This document shows, piece by piece, positions 1 through 6,275 of a DNA stretch of 30,623 nt. Source of the DNA: JAKRSD01 sp964473995. Its GTDB lineage: Bacteria > Bacteroidota > Bacteroidia > CAIKAF01. The notes under the pieces were generated by a model, which saw nothing but the letters and a program-made list of their open reading frames with translations, searched no databases and was not told the origin of the DNA. The stretch lies in assembly GCA_964473995.1 (NCBI GenBank), contig CAYYRB010000027.1, forward strand, positions 1 to 30,623, written 5' to 3'. Position 1 is the first letter of the stretch, and each line of letters begins with the position of its first letter. The translations under genes were made by a program, and so were the position numbers.

Positions 1-217
1 GGATGCATACTGCCCCTCGGTACGAAAATAAAAACGCCCCCACCTGAAGGTGAGGAACATTTTCAATTCATGGCCCAACAGGATTACTCCGTGATCCTGT
101 TTGAACAACGTCAACAAACACACACGCCGCGCTTCGCTTGCGCTTTTTATTTTCTTCCCCTCGGATGCATACTGCCCCTCGGTACGAAAATAAAAACGCC
201 CCCACCTGAAGGTGAGG
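1..217. repeat. 55-bp direct repeat, two exact copies 162 bp apart
   Basis: Positions 1-55 are repeated exactly at 163-217. Each copy carries an A-rich stretch followed by the hairpin GCCCCCACCTGAAGGTGAGG, which read on the minus strand is a stem-loop followed by a T-run. The right copy sits just downstream of the minus-strand tRNA-Val and serves as its terminator; the left copy looks like a duplicated terminator. Since copy 1 begins at the window edge, the duplication may extend further left. The spacer holds a small inverted repeat (77-84 with 94-101) and a GCGC/GCGC stem followed by TTTTT on the plus strand (129-148). I see no protein-coding gene here. Confidence 0.85.
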
Positions 218-230
218 GCGTGTGTGTTTG
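115..230. repeat. 14-bp perfect inverted repeat flanking a terminator copy
   Basis: CAAACACACACGCC at 115-128 is the exact reverse complement of GGCGTGTGTGTTTG at 217-230. The arms enclose the second copy of the 55-bp direct repeat. The arrangement could fold a tRNA read-through transcript into a long structure, or be the residue of a rearrangement. There are no transposase genes nearby and no target-site duplication that I can recognise. Confidence 0.7.
187..219 (-). terminator. Intrinsic terminator of tRNA-Val
   Basis: On the minus strand a GC-rich stem (210-219 pairing with 198-207, one C/A mismatch, very tight loop) is followed by GTTTTTATTTT (197-187). It lies about 18 nt past the 3' end of the tRNA. 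The same hairpin is duplicated near position 36-55. Confidence 0.75.
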
Positions 231-236
231 CATTTG

Positions 237-311
237 TGGGAGCAACAGGATTCGAACCTGTGACCCTCTGCTTGTAAGGCAGATGCTCTGAACCAGCTGA
301 GCTATGCTCCC
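237..311 (-). tRNA. tRNA-Val (anticodon UAC)
   Basis: The minus strand folds as a complete cloverleaf: acceptor stem GGGAGCA/TGCTCCC, D-arm GCTC...GAGC, anticodon stem TCTGC/GCAGA with loop CTTACAA giving anticodon TAC (reads GUA-type valine codons), a 5-nt variable loop GGGTC, T-arm ACAGG-TTCGAAT-CCTGT, and A as discriminator. Total length is 75 nt and no 3' CCA is encoded. It has a good Bacteroidota promoter upstream (345-375, minus) and a hairpin terminator downstream, so it appears to be a single-gene transcription unit divergent from the isoprenoid genes. Confidence 0.97.
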
Positions 312-344
312 GAAACCGAACCGAATCTCTTCGAAAACGGAGGG

Positions 345-375
345 CAAATGTAGAAACCTTTGGGCACTCTGCAAA
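345..375 (-). promoter_or_regulatory. Bacteroidota sigma promoter of tRNA-Val
   Basis: Read on the minus strand, TTTG (375-372) is followed after 19 nt by TACATTTG (352-345), an exact match to the Bacteroidota -33/-7 consensus TTTG-N19/21-TAnnTTTG. Transcription would start about 30 nt before the tRNA 5' end at 311. Confidence 0.75.
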
Positions 376-452
376 ACACTCAGGAAAAAAAATTAACAAA
401 AACCGATAATTCCCTGTATTTCAAAGAGAAAAAATAAAGGAAACGGCAAAAA

Positions 453-485
453 TTTGGGCACATCCGCAAAATTGATTTACCTTTG
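453..485 (+). promoter_or_regulatory. Bacteroidota sigma promoter of the IPP isomerase gene
   Basis: TTTG at 453-456 and TACCTTTG at 478-485 are separated by 21 nt, an exact consensus match. The -7 box ends 4 nt before the ATG at 490, so the transcript probably begins at or next to the start codon (leaderless). This also argues against the in-frame TTG at 454, which lies inside the promoter. Confidence 0.8.
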
Positions 486-489
486 CGGC

Positions 490-1533
490 ATGGTCGCGTT
501 TACATCAACATCAAACGGACCCCACGCACAACACTTGGAAGAAAGAAAATCGGCCCATATTGACCTCGCGTTTGCCTCCCAAACAGACGCCGTTCAATCA
601 GACCCCCGGTTTTTCTATGAACCCGGCCTTTCCGGGCACCCCAAAAATTCACTCGTCCCCTTCGAATTCCTGGGCAAACTAGTGCACGCCCCCATCTGGA
701 TCTCCAGCATGACGGGAGGCACCGAAATGGCAAGGCACATCAACCGCAACCTGGCACGCGCCTGCGCCGAATTCGGCCTGGGCATGGGGCTGGGTTCCTG
801 CCGCCCCCTCTTGGAAGGAAACGAACGCTTCGACGATTTCAACCTGCGCCCCATCCTGGGCAACGACAGGCCCTTTTACGCCAATCTGGGCGTAGCCCAG
901 CTGGAAGAACTCTTCGCCGCGGGGCAGGGAGAACGCATCCTCCGCCTGGTGGAATCCATACAGGCCGACGGACTCATCATCCACATCAACCCCCTGCAGG
1001 AATGGTTTCAGCCCGAAGGCGACCGCTATTTCCGCTCGCCCCTTGACATCACCGAAGAAGTGCTCCGCACGGTTCCCTTTCCCGTCATCGTAAAAGAAGT
1101 AGGACAGGGCATGGGACCGGAAACCATCCGCGCTTTCCTGAAATTGCCCATCGCCGCGCTCGATTTCGGTGCTTTCGGAGGTACCAATTTTTCCAAACTG
1201 GAAATGCTCCGCGACAAAAACGGCCGGGCCACCCAGTTTGAACCGCTCATCAACGTGGGCCACACGGCCACCGAAATGACGGACTTCGTAAACCGCATCG
1301 TGCAGGAAGAAGGCAGCAAAATAGAATGCCGCTCGGTCATTGTATCGGGAGGTATCGCCTCTTTCCTGGATGGCTACTACCACACGGAAAAATTGCAGAT
1401 TCCCGCCATCTACGGTCAGGCCTCCGCTTTCCTGAAACATGCCACAGGCGACTACGAAACCCTGGCCGCATTCGTGCAGGCCCAGATTGACGGACTTCGG
1501 GTGGCCAAAGCCCTGTTGCGCATCAAGGAATGA
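490..1533 (+). CDS. fni: Type 2 isopentenyl-diphosphate delta-isomerase (FMN-dependent)
   Basis: It interconverts isopentenyl and dimethylallyl diphosphate, the two C5 units of isoprenoid synthesis, using reduced FMN and Mg2+ in the cytosol. The 347-residue product has the usual length and motifs of the TIM-barrel type 2 family: RKSAH near 19-23, SSMTGG at 73-78, NLG near 133-135, the HINPLQE segment at 165-171 that holds the conserved Gln and the Mg-binding Glu, KEVGQG near 202-207, GGTNF at 230-234 and SGGI at 286-289 for FMN phosphate. I chose ATG 490 because a strong promoter overlaps the longer in-frame TTG start. It heads a same-strand run with HMG-CoA reductase and a GHMP kinase, which places it in a mevalonate route. 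It is clearly different from the Nudix-type Idi. Confidence 0.95.
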   Translation: MVAFTSTSNGPHAQHLEERKSAHIDLAFASQTDAVQSDPRFFYEPGLSGHPKNSLVPFEFLGKLVHAPIWISSMTGGTEMARHINRNLARACAEFGLGMGLGSCRPLLEGNERFDDFNLRPILGNDRPFYANLGVAQLEELFAAGQGERILRLVESIQADGLIIHINPLQEWFQPEGDRYFRSPLDITEEVLRTVPFPVIVKEVGQGMGPETIRAFLKLPIAALDFGAFGGTNFSKLEMLRDKNGRATQFEPLINVGHTATEMTDFVNRIVQEEGSKIECRSVIVSGGIASFLDGYYHTEKLQIPAIYGQASAFLKHATGDYETLAAFVQAQIDGLRVAKALLRIKE

Positions 1534-1595
1534 TTCCGGCTTGTTTAAGCATATCCGCAAAATAATCACCTAACGTAAAACAAAAACCGCCCACA

Positions 1596-1611
1596 CCACG
1601 TTTCAACGTGG
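1596..1611. promoter_or_regulatory. 16-bp palindrome ahead of HMG-CoA reductase
   Basis: CCACGTTTCAACGTGG is a perfect inverted repeat (7-bp arms, 2-nt centre) lying 19 nt before the HMG-CoA reductase ATG at 1631. It is just upstream of a -7-like TAAATTG at 1615-1621, where the -33/-7 spacer of a promoter would be. No T-run follows on the plus strand, so a plus-strand terminator is unlikely. An operator is possible. Read on the minus strand, a looser T-rich stretch follows. Confidence 0.4.
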
Positions 1612-1630
1612 GGCTAAATTGAAACACAGA

Positions 1631-2995
1631 ATGAAACCAATTCCAAACGGATTTTCGAAACTCTCCAAAGTACAAAAACTGGAAGCCGTAGCCGGACAAT
1701 TTGCCGACGCCGAGGCAGTGAAGGCGGAACTTATGTCGTACTGGCACGCAAATCCCGACAAACAAAAGGTATTTGATGAATTTTCGGAAAATACGATTAC
1801 CAATTTTTACTTTCCCTTCGGCGTGGTGCCCAACTTCCTGCTCAACGGAAAAAATCTGATGATTCCCATGGTGATTGAAGAGAGCTCCGTAGTGGCGGCA
1901 GCCTCTAAAAGCGCCAAATTCTGGGCCGATCGCGGAGGCTTTCGCGCCGAAGTAATCTCTACCGTAAAAATAGGTCAGGTGCATTTCCTTTGGAACGGCT
2001 CCAAAGAAGCACTGTATGGCCATTTCCCCGAACTCAAACATGCCCTGCTCACCCAGACCAAGCACATCACCTCCAACATGGAAAAAAGAGGCGGAGGCAT
2101 TCTGGATATCGAGCTGGTGGACATGACCGAGTTTGAACCCGGCTACTACCAACTCAAGGCCTCCTTTGAAACCTGCGACTCCATGGGCGCCAATTTCATC
2201 AACTCCTGCCTGGAAGAGTTTGCCCTCATTTTAAAAGATTTCGTGGGAGAACACGAATCCCTGGGAAACGAACATCCCGTTACGGTGATCATGTCCATCC
2301 TGTCCAACTTTACTCCGCAATGCCTCGTGAAAACATGGGTGGAATGCCCCATCCGCGATTTGGGCACTTTTGATGACGGACTGACGGCCGACGAATTTGC
2401 CCAAAAATTTGCCAAAGCCGTAAAAGTGGCCCAGGTGGATACTTACCGCGCCACCACGCACAACAAAGGCATCTACAACGGAATTGATGCCATAGTACTC
2501 GCCACCGGAAACGATTTCCGCGCGGTGGAAGCCTGCGGACACACCTATGCCTCGCGCAACGGGAAATACAGCAGCCTGAGTGACATTGACCTATCCGACG
2601 GAAAATTCCGTTATTCCATCACCGTGCCCATGGCCCTCGGCGTAGTCGGAGGCCTTACGGCGCTGCATCCGCTGGCGCGCAGATCCATCGAAATGTTGGG
2701 CAATCCGACAGCACCCGAACTGATGATGATTGCCGCGGCAGTAGGTATGGCCAATAACTTCGGGGCCCTGAAATCGCTCACCACCACGGGCATTCAGAAA
2801 GGACACATGAAAATGCACCTGCTGAATATCCTGAACCATTTTGAAGCCACCGACACGGAAAAAGAAGCCGCGGTGGAATACTTCAAAACACACAAAGTGT
2901 CGTTCAATTCCGCACGGAGTTTTCTCATTGCCTATCGGGAAGAGTTGATTAAAACGGGCGTGAAGAAAGCCGAGGAAGTAAAAACCGACCTGTAA
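1631..2995 (+). CDS. mvaA: Hydroxymethylglutaryl-CoA reductase, class II type
   Basis: This NAD(P)H-dependent reductase converts HMG-CoA to mevalonate, the committed step of the mevalonate pathway; class II enzymes can also run the reverse, degradative reaction. The 454 residues are soluble, without the membrane anchor of eukaryotic enzymes. Catalytic signatures are visible: the Glu of VIEESSVVAAAS (E83/E84), DSMGAN (D183), THNKGI (K279) and the late QKGHMKMH (H392). I prefer ATG 1631 over an in-frame TTG at 1619 because the family typically starts close to this point and the TTG overlaps the -7-like element. It is 97 nt after the isomerase and 58 nt before the kinase, in the same direction. 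Other mevalonate enzymes (HMG-CoA synthase, diphosphomevalonate decarboxylase) are not in this window. The biosynthetic role is inferred from the neighbours. Confidence 0.95.
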   Translation: MKPIPNGFSKLSKVQKLEAVAGQFADAEAVKAELMSYWHANPDKQKVFDEFSENTITNFYFPFGVVPNFLLNGKNLMIPMVIEESSVVAAASKSAKFWADRGGFRAEVISTVKIGQVHFLWNGSKEALYGHFPELKHALLTQTKHITSNMEKRGGGILDIELVDMTEFEPGYYQLKASFETCDSMGANFINSCLEEFALILKDFVGEHESLGNEHPVTVIMSILSNFTPQCLVKTWVECPIRDLGTFDDGLTADEFAQKFAKAVKVAQVDTYRATTHNKGIYNGIDAIVLATGNDFRAVEACGHTYASRNGKYSSLSDIDLSDGKFRYSITVPMALGVVGGLTALHPLARRSIEMLGNPTAPELMMIAAAVGMANNFGALKSLTTTGIQKGHMKMHLLNILNHFEATDTEKEAAVEYFKTHKVSFNSARSFLIAYREELIKTGVKKAEEVKTDL

Positions 2996-3041
2996 ACCGA
3001 TTGCATAAAGCGCCATTCCCGGGTTATCCGCGGGATTTTGT

Positions 3042-3049
3042 TACCATTG
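3042..3049 (+). promoter_or_regulatory. -7 box of a probable leaderless promoter (GHMP kinase)
   Basis: TACCATTG followed by CGGC and ATG 3054 is nearly identical to the isomerase start (TACCTTTG-CGGC-ATG), with the same 4-nt gap. One mismatch to TAnnTTTG and no clear TTTG at the -33 position make it weaker. Confidence 0.5.
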
Positions 3050-3053
3050 CGGC

Positions 3054-3968
3054 ATGAACGGGGAATACAGCAGAAAAGCACACGGAAAATTTTTGCTCAC
3101 GGGCGAATACCTCGTGCTTAAAGGCGCGGAGGCATTGGCCGTTCCCCTAAGTCTGGGCCAAAGCATGCTGGCCGTGCCCAACGACGGAGATTCCATTTAC
3201 TGGGAAAGCTTCGCCCCCGGCGGAAAATGGATGGAAGCAGCCCTGCATGCACCGAGCCTGCAAAAGTTGGCCGGTGAGGATGTAGCCAAGGCGGAACGGC
3301 TGGCAGACGTCATCCGTGAAATCAGAAAACAAAACCCCGACTTTTGGACCCGGGGCGGACGGTGGGTGCGCAGCGACCTGGATTTTGATCCGGCCTTCGG
3401 TATGGGGAGCAGCAGCACGTTTTTGGCACTCCTTTGCGATGCCGCGGGAGTAGACCCGTTTCCCGTGTTGCAGACCACATTCGGCGGTTCGGGGTACGAT
3501 CTGGCCTGTGCGTTTGCCCAATGCCCCATCATCTATACACTGAAAGACCATAAACCCACCGTTAAACCCGTCAGTCTTTCCACCAACGTGACGCAACATC
3601 TGCTGTTTGTTTACAGCGGAAACAAAATGATTTCCTCGGGCGAAGTGAAAAAGTTCGGGACAATACCCGTGGATGAGGCCCTGATTCAGCGCATGACGGA
3701 AATTACGCGCACCGCGGCCGCCGCCGACAACCTGAAAGACTTTACCGGACTGATGACGGAACACGAACAGATGCTGGGGGAAATTTTGGAGCAACCCACA
3801 CTCCGGTCGCGCTTTCCCGATTTTGAGGGCACCGTAAAATCCATGGGTGCCTGGGGTGGCGATTTTTTCCTTGCCATGGCCGAGGATACCGAACAAGCGG
3901 CGGACTACTTCCGCAACAAAGGCTTTAATCCAGTTTACACTTACGAGGAAATCGTCCTGTCCGCCTGA
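3054..3968 (+). CDS. GHMP kinase of the GYDxA type (mevalonate-pathway kinase candidate)
   Basis: This is a 304-residue member of the galactokinase/homoserine/mevalonate/phosphomevalonate kinase superfamily. The N-terminus has the GKFLLTGEYLVLKGAEALAVPL-type strand that opens these folds (about 11-32, quoted in part), the ATP-binding loop FGMGSSST at 115-122, and the GGSGYDLA element at 144-151 that names the Bacteroidota GYDIA subgroup. The subgroup sits next to HMG-CoA reductase in this phylum, as here. It most likely phosphorylates mevalonate or phosphomevalonate, but the substrate cannot be settled by reading. A -7 box 4 nt before ATG 3054 suggests its own, probably leaderless, promoter in addition to any read-through from the reductase gene. 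Confidence 0.88.
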   Translation: MNGEYSRKAHGKFLLTGEYLVLKGAEALAVPLSLGQSMLAVPNDGDSIYWESFAPGGKWMEAALHAPSLQKLAGEDVAKAERLADVIREIRKQNPDFWTRGGRWVRSDLDFDPAFGMGSSSTFLALLCDAAGVDPFPVLQTTFGGSGYDLACAFAQCPIIYTLKDHKPTVKPVSLSTNVTQHLLFVYSGNKMISSGEVKKFGTIPVDEALIQRMTEITRTAAAADNLKDFTGLMTEHEQMLGEILEQPTLRSRFPDFEGTVKSMGAWGGDFFLAMAEDTEQAADYFRNKGFNPVYTYEEIVLSA

Positions 3969-3978
3969 GTATTTTTTT

Positions 3979-3986
3979 TACTTTTG
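3979..3986 (+). promoter_or_regulatory. -7 box of a probable leaderless promoter (lipoprotein gene)
   Basis: TACTTTTG matches TAnnTTTG exactly and ends 4 nt before ATG 3991, the same spacing as at 478-490 and 3042-3054. A clear TTTG about 20 nt upstream is absent. Confidence 0.5.
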
Positions 3987-3990
3987 AAGC

Positions 3991-4902
3991 ATGCGACATT
4001 CCAAAAATTACCTATTCGCCTATCTGCCGCTTTTTGTGTGCGGCGCACTTTTGTTTTCCTGCAAAAAAGACCAGGACAAAGGCCCGGAGTTGATTTTTAA
4101 ATTTCAGTTCGACTCCACCCTGGCCCGCCTGAACAATGTGGGTCAACCCTCCACGGTGCCATCCGGGAATGCGGCGCAGACACCGAAATTCAATCTGCTC
4201 AGCGGACATTACATCGAATTGGCACCTACGGCCTTCACCGCTTTGGGAACAGGCACCGTGCTCTATCTGGCAGACGAAGTGAATGCTCCGAACGGGCAAT
4301 TCAGCCGAGCGATAGACCATAACAAATGCCGTCCCGTAGGCAACGGGGAAACCTTTTTCTCCATGCCTTTGAAAAACGTGCCGGCGGGCACGTACGAATG
4401 GCTCCGGGTGTCGTTGGCTTATCAAAACTACGACATCAAATATGCCTTCACAAATCCGTTGAATCAAAGCCAGACGCTGTATGCGGATGGCACGGTTGCC
4501 TCGTTTATCGGATATAACACCTACATCACTGATTACCGGATAAAGAACGAAACCATCCCCGTAAACGGTCCGAAATTGCAGGGCTATTGGGGCTTTGAAA
4601 CTACCGTTTTGGGTACTCCCTACACCACTACAGGACAAGCTCCTCCGGGTGCGATCACGGTACCCAATCCGATTTTCAGCACCTCACCCATTCCATCCGG
4701 TTCCTGTGTGGTAACGGCCGCATTCAATGAACCTTTGATCATCAGCGGAAACGAAACAAAAGATATTACCGTGACGGTGTCCATTTCCATCAACCGCAGT
4801 TTTGAATGGAACGAAGTGGTGCAGGACGGTTGGTTTCAACCCGACAAGGGAGAAGTGCCCGTGGATATGGGCGTACGGGGAATTTACCCCACCTGGCAAT
4901 AA
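3991..4902 (+). CDS. Secreted lipoprotein of unknown function
   Basis: The 303-residue product begins with a lipoprotein signal peptide: MRHSKNY, a hydrophobic core to about residue 22, and the lipobox LLFSC with KKDQDK after the cysteine. I do not recognise a named domain. The mature part is polar, rich in Thr, Asn, Pro, Gly and aromatic residues, and looks like an all-beta exported domain (for example the strands around LIFKFQFDSTLARLNN and GTYEWLRVSLAYQNYDIKY). Only two Cys follow the lipid cysteine (in HNKCRP and GSCVV), so a disulfide is possible. The stop is only 4 nt from the stop of the convergent permease gene. Location at the outer membrane is inferred from the lipobox and the phylum. 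Confidence 0.85.
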   Translation: MRHSKNYLFAYLPLFVCGALLFSCKKDQDKGPELIFKFQFDSTLARLNNVGQPSTVPSGNAAQTPKFNLLSGHYIELAPTAFTALGTGTVLYLADEVNAPNGQFSRAIDHNKCRPVGNGETFFSMPLKNVPAGTYEWLRVSLAYQNYDIKYAFTNPLNQSQTLYADGTVASFIGYNTYITDYRIKNETIPVNGPKLQGYWGFETTVLGTPYTTTGQAPPGAITVPNPIFSTSPIPSGSCVVTAAFNEPLIISGNETKDITVTVSISINRSFEWNEVVQDGWFQPDKGEVPVDMGVRGIYPTWQ

Positions 4903-4906
4903 CATC

Positions 4907-6151
4907 TTACTTGCTGCGGATAGCCTCTACCGGATCGAGGCGGGAAGCCGAATAAGCGGGAATGATGCCCGAAACCAATCCGGTAATCACCGAAATGCTG
5001 ACGCCGATGAGTGCGTTCATGGGACTGAGCAGCATGGGAAAATCAAGCAGTTTAGCCGCAACAAGCGTAGCCAGAAATACCAGCAACAGTCCCACCATGC
5101 AGCCTACCAAAGAGAGCACAACCGCCTCGGTAAGAAACTGAATGAGTATAAAGTGACGCTTGGCTCCTAACGCTTTTTGAATGCCGATCATCTGCGTACG
5201 TTCCTTCACGGAAACAAACATGATGTTGGCGATACCGAAACCGCCGATGAAGATGGAAAACATACCGATGAGCCAACCCACGACATTAAGCACCCCGAAA
5301 ATAGCATTCGTCTGATTAGCCAGGATGGTGATTTCGTTCAAGGAAAAATTGTTTTCGTCAATCGGCTTTAATTTACGACTTCCGCGCATGATACCGGTGA
5401 GTTCGTCTTTCATGGCCTCCATGGTAATGCCCGGTTTGGCTTTCACCAAAATTTCGGTGAACATGTCCGGATTTTTCAGGTTGATGAGCGTACGGAAAAA
5501 AGTGATGGGAACAAAAACGGCATCATCGTTAAACCCGCCGAAAAGACCTTTCCCTTCTTTCTTGAGTACCCCGATGACACGGATTTTGGCGCCTTTAAAC
5601 ACCACATCCCGGTCTATGGCGCGCGATCCGGGAAAAAGATCCTCAGCAATGTTTGCACCCAAAACCGCCACCGGCATACCCATGCGGGCCTCACTTTCTG
5701 AAAAATAACGGCCCTCCCCCAGCGGGAAACTCCAGACCTCATTAAACTCTTTAGAAATGCCATACACGGAAATGCTTTCCCTGTATTCGTTGTGCGACTT
5801 AACCAATCCCATGGATTGAGCGCGGAAAGCCATTGCACCTACCGTGGTGGAACGTGATCTCACCATTTCCAGATCGGCAAAGTCGGGATTGGGCCGCCTC
5901 AGAAATTTCCACCAGGGATAATCGGGACCCATATCTTCCCAGGCCCATTTACCGATGAAAATCACATCACTTCCCAGCGACGTGATGCTGTCCTCCACGC
6001 TTTTCCGCAGTGAATCCACCGCCGAGAGCACGGAAATAATGGAAAATATACCGATGACGATGCCCAGCAGCGAAAGTACCGAACGCAACTTGTTGGCCCA
6101 AAGAGCCAAAAGAGCGAACAAAAAACTTTCCTGAATCTGCCTGAAAAGCAT
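4907..6151 (-). CDS. ABC transporter permease, MacB/FtsX type
   Basis: The 414-residue inner-membrane protein has the MacB-like layout: one N-terminal transmembrane helix (about 20-43, in SVLSLLGIVIGIFSII), a large periplasmic domain (about 45-290) and three C-terminal helices of the FtsX domain. The typical coupling segment KERTQMIGIQKALGAKRHFI and the terminal SGIIPAYSASRLDPVEAIRSK (both family hallmarks, second shown to its stop) are clear. Such permeases work as mechanotransmitters for efflux or lipoprotein release with a MacB/LolD-like ATPase and often a periplasmic adaptor; neither is adjacent. I start it at ATG 6151 (MLFRQIQESF) because the longer reading would run through the promoter region shared with purH. 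It diverges from purH and converges on the lipoprotein gene. Confidence 0.93.
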   Translation of the reverse strand: MLFRQIQESFLFALLALWANKLRSVLSLLGIVIGIFSIISVLSAVDSLRKSVEDSITSLGSDVIFIGKWAWEDMGPDYPWWKFLRRPNPDFADLEMVRSRSTTVGAMAFRAQSMGLVKSHNEYRESISVYGISKEFNEVWSFPLGEGRYFSESEARMGMPVAVLGANIAEDLFPGSRAIDRDVVFKGAKIRVIGVLKKEGKGLFGGFNDDAVFVPITFFRTLINLKNPDMFTEILVKAKPGITMEAMKDELTGIMRGSRKLKPIDENNFSLNEITILANQTNAIFGVLNVVGWLIGMFSIFIGGFGIANIMFVSVKERTQMIGIQKALGAKRHFILIQFLTEAVVLSLVGCMVGLLLVFLATLVAAKLLDFPMLLSPMNALIGVSISVITGLVSGIIPAYSASRLDPVEAIRSK

Positions 6152-6187
6152 GTGAGTATCTTTTGAAATATTTAAAAATTGCGCCCT

Positions 6188-6216
6188 CCAAAGTACGGCC
6201 ATTTTTTTCACTTTTG
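6188..6216. promoter_or_regulatory. Divergent promoter region, permease / purH
   Basis: Within the 124-nt gap between the two starts, TACTTTGG on the minus strand (6195-6188) lies about 36 nt before the permease ATG, and CACTTTTG on the plus strand (6209-6216) lies 59 nt before the purH ATG. Both are one step from TAnnTTTG and neither has a clear TTTG at -33, so these are tentative -7 boxes. Confidence 0.35.
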
Positions 6217-6275
6217 CTGCCTGATTAGACAATAAGCCGATATTTATCCACCAAGTAACAGCACGGACACCCAAA

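Noticed and set aside
77..101. Possible degenerate tRNA T-arm around the AACAGGAT/ATCCTGTT inverted repeat
   Set aside because: The loop is 9 nt without TTC and no other cloverleaf arms can be placed.
129..148. GCGC-loop-GCGC stem followed by TTTTT on the plus strand as a terminator
   Set aside because: Only a 4-bp stem and no identifiable plus-strand gene before it within the window.
70..291. 73-codon frame on the plus strand across the repeat and tRNA region
   Set aside because: It runs through the terminator and the antisense of tRNA-Val; repeats and tRNA explain the sequence.
679..1569. 296-codon minus-strand frame opposite the IPP isomerase gene
   Set aside because: Antisense shadow in GC-rich coding DNA; no family resemblance, while the plus strand encodes a clear enzyme with a promoter.
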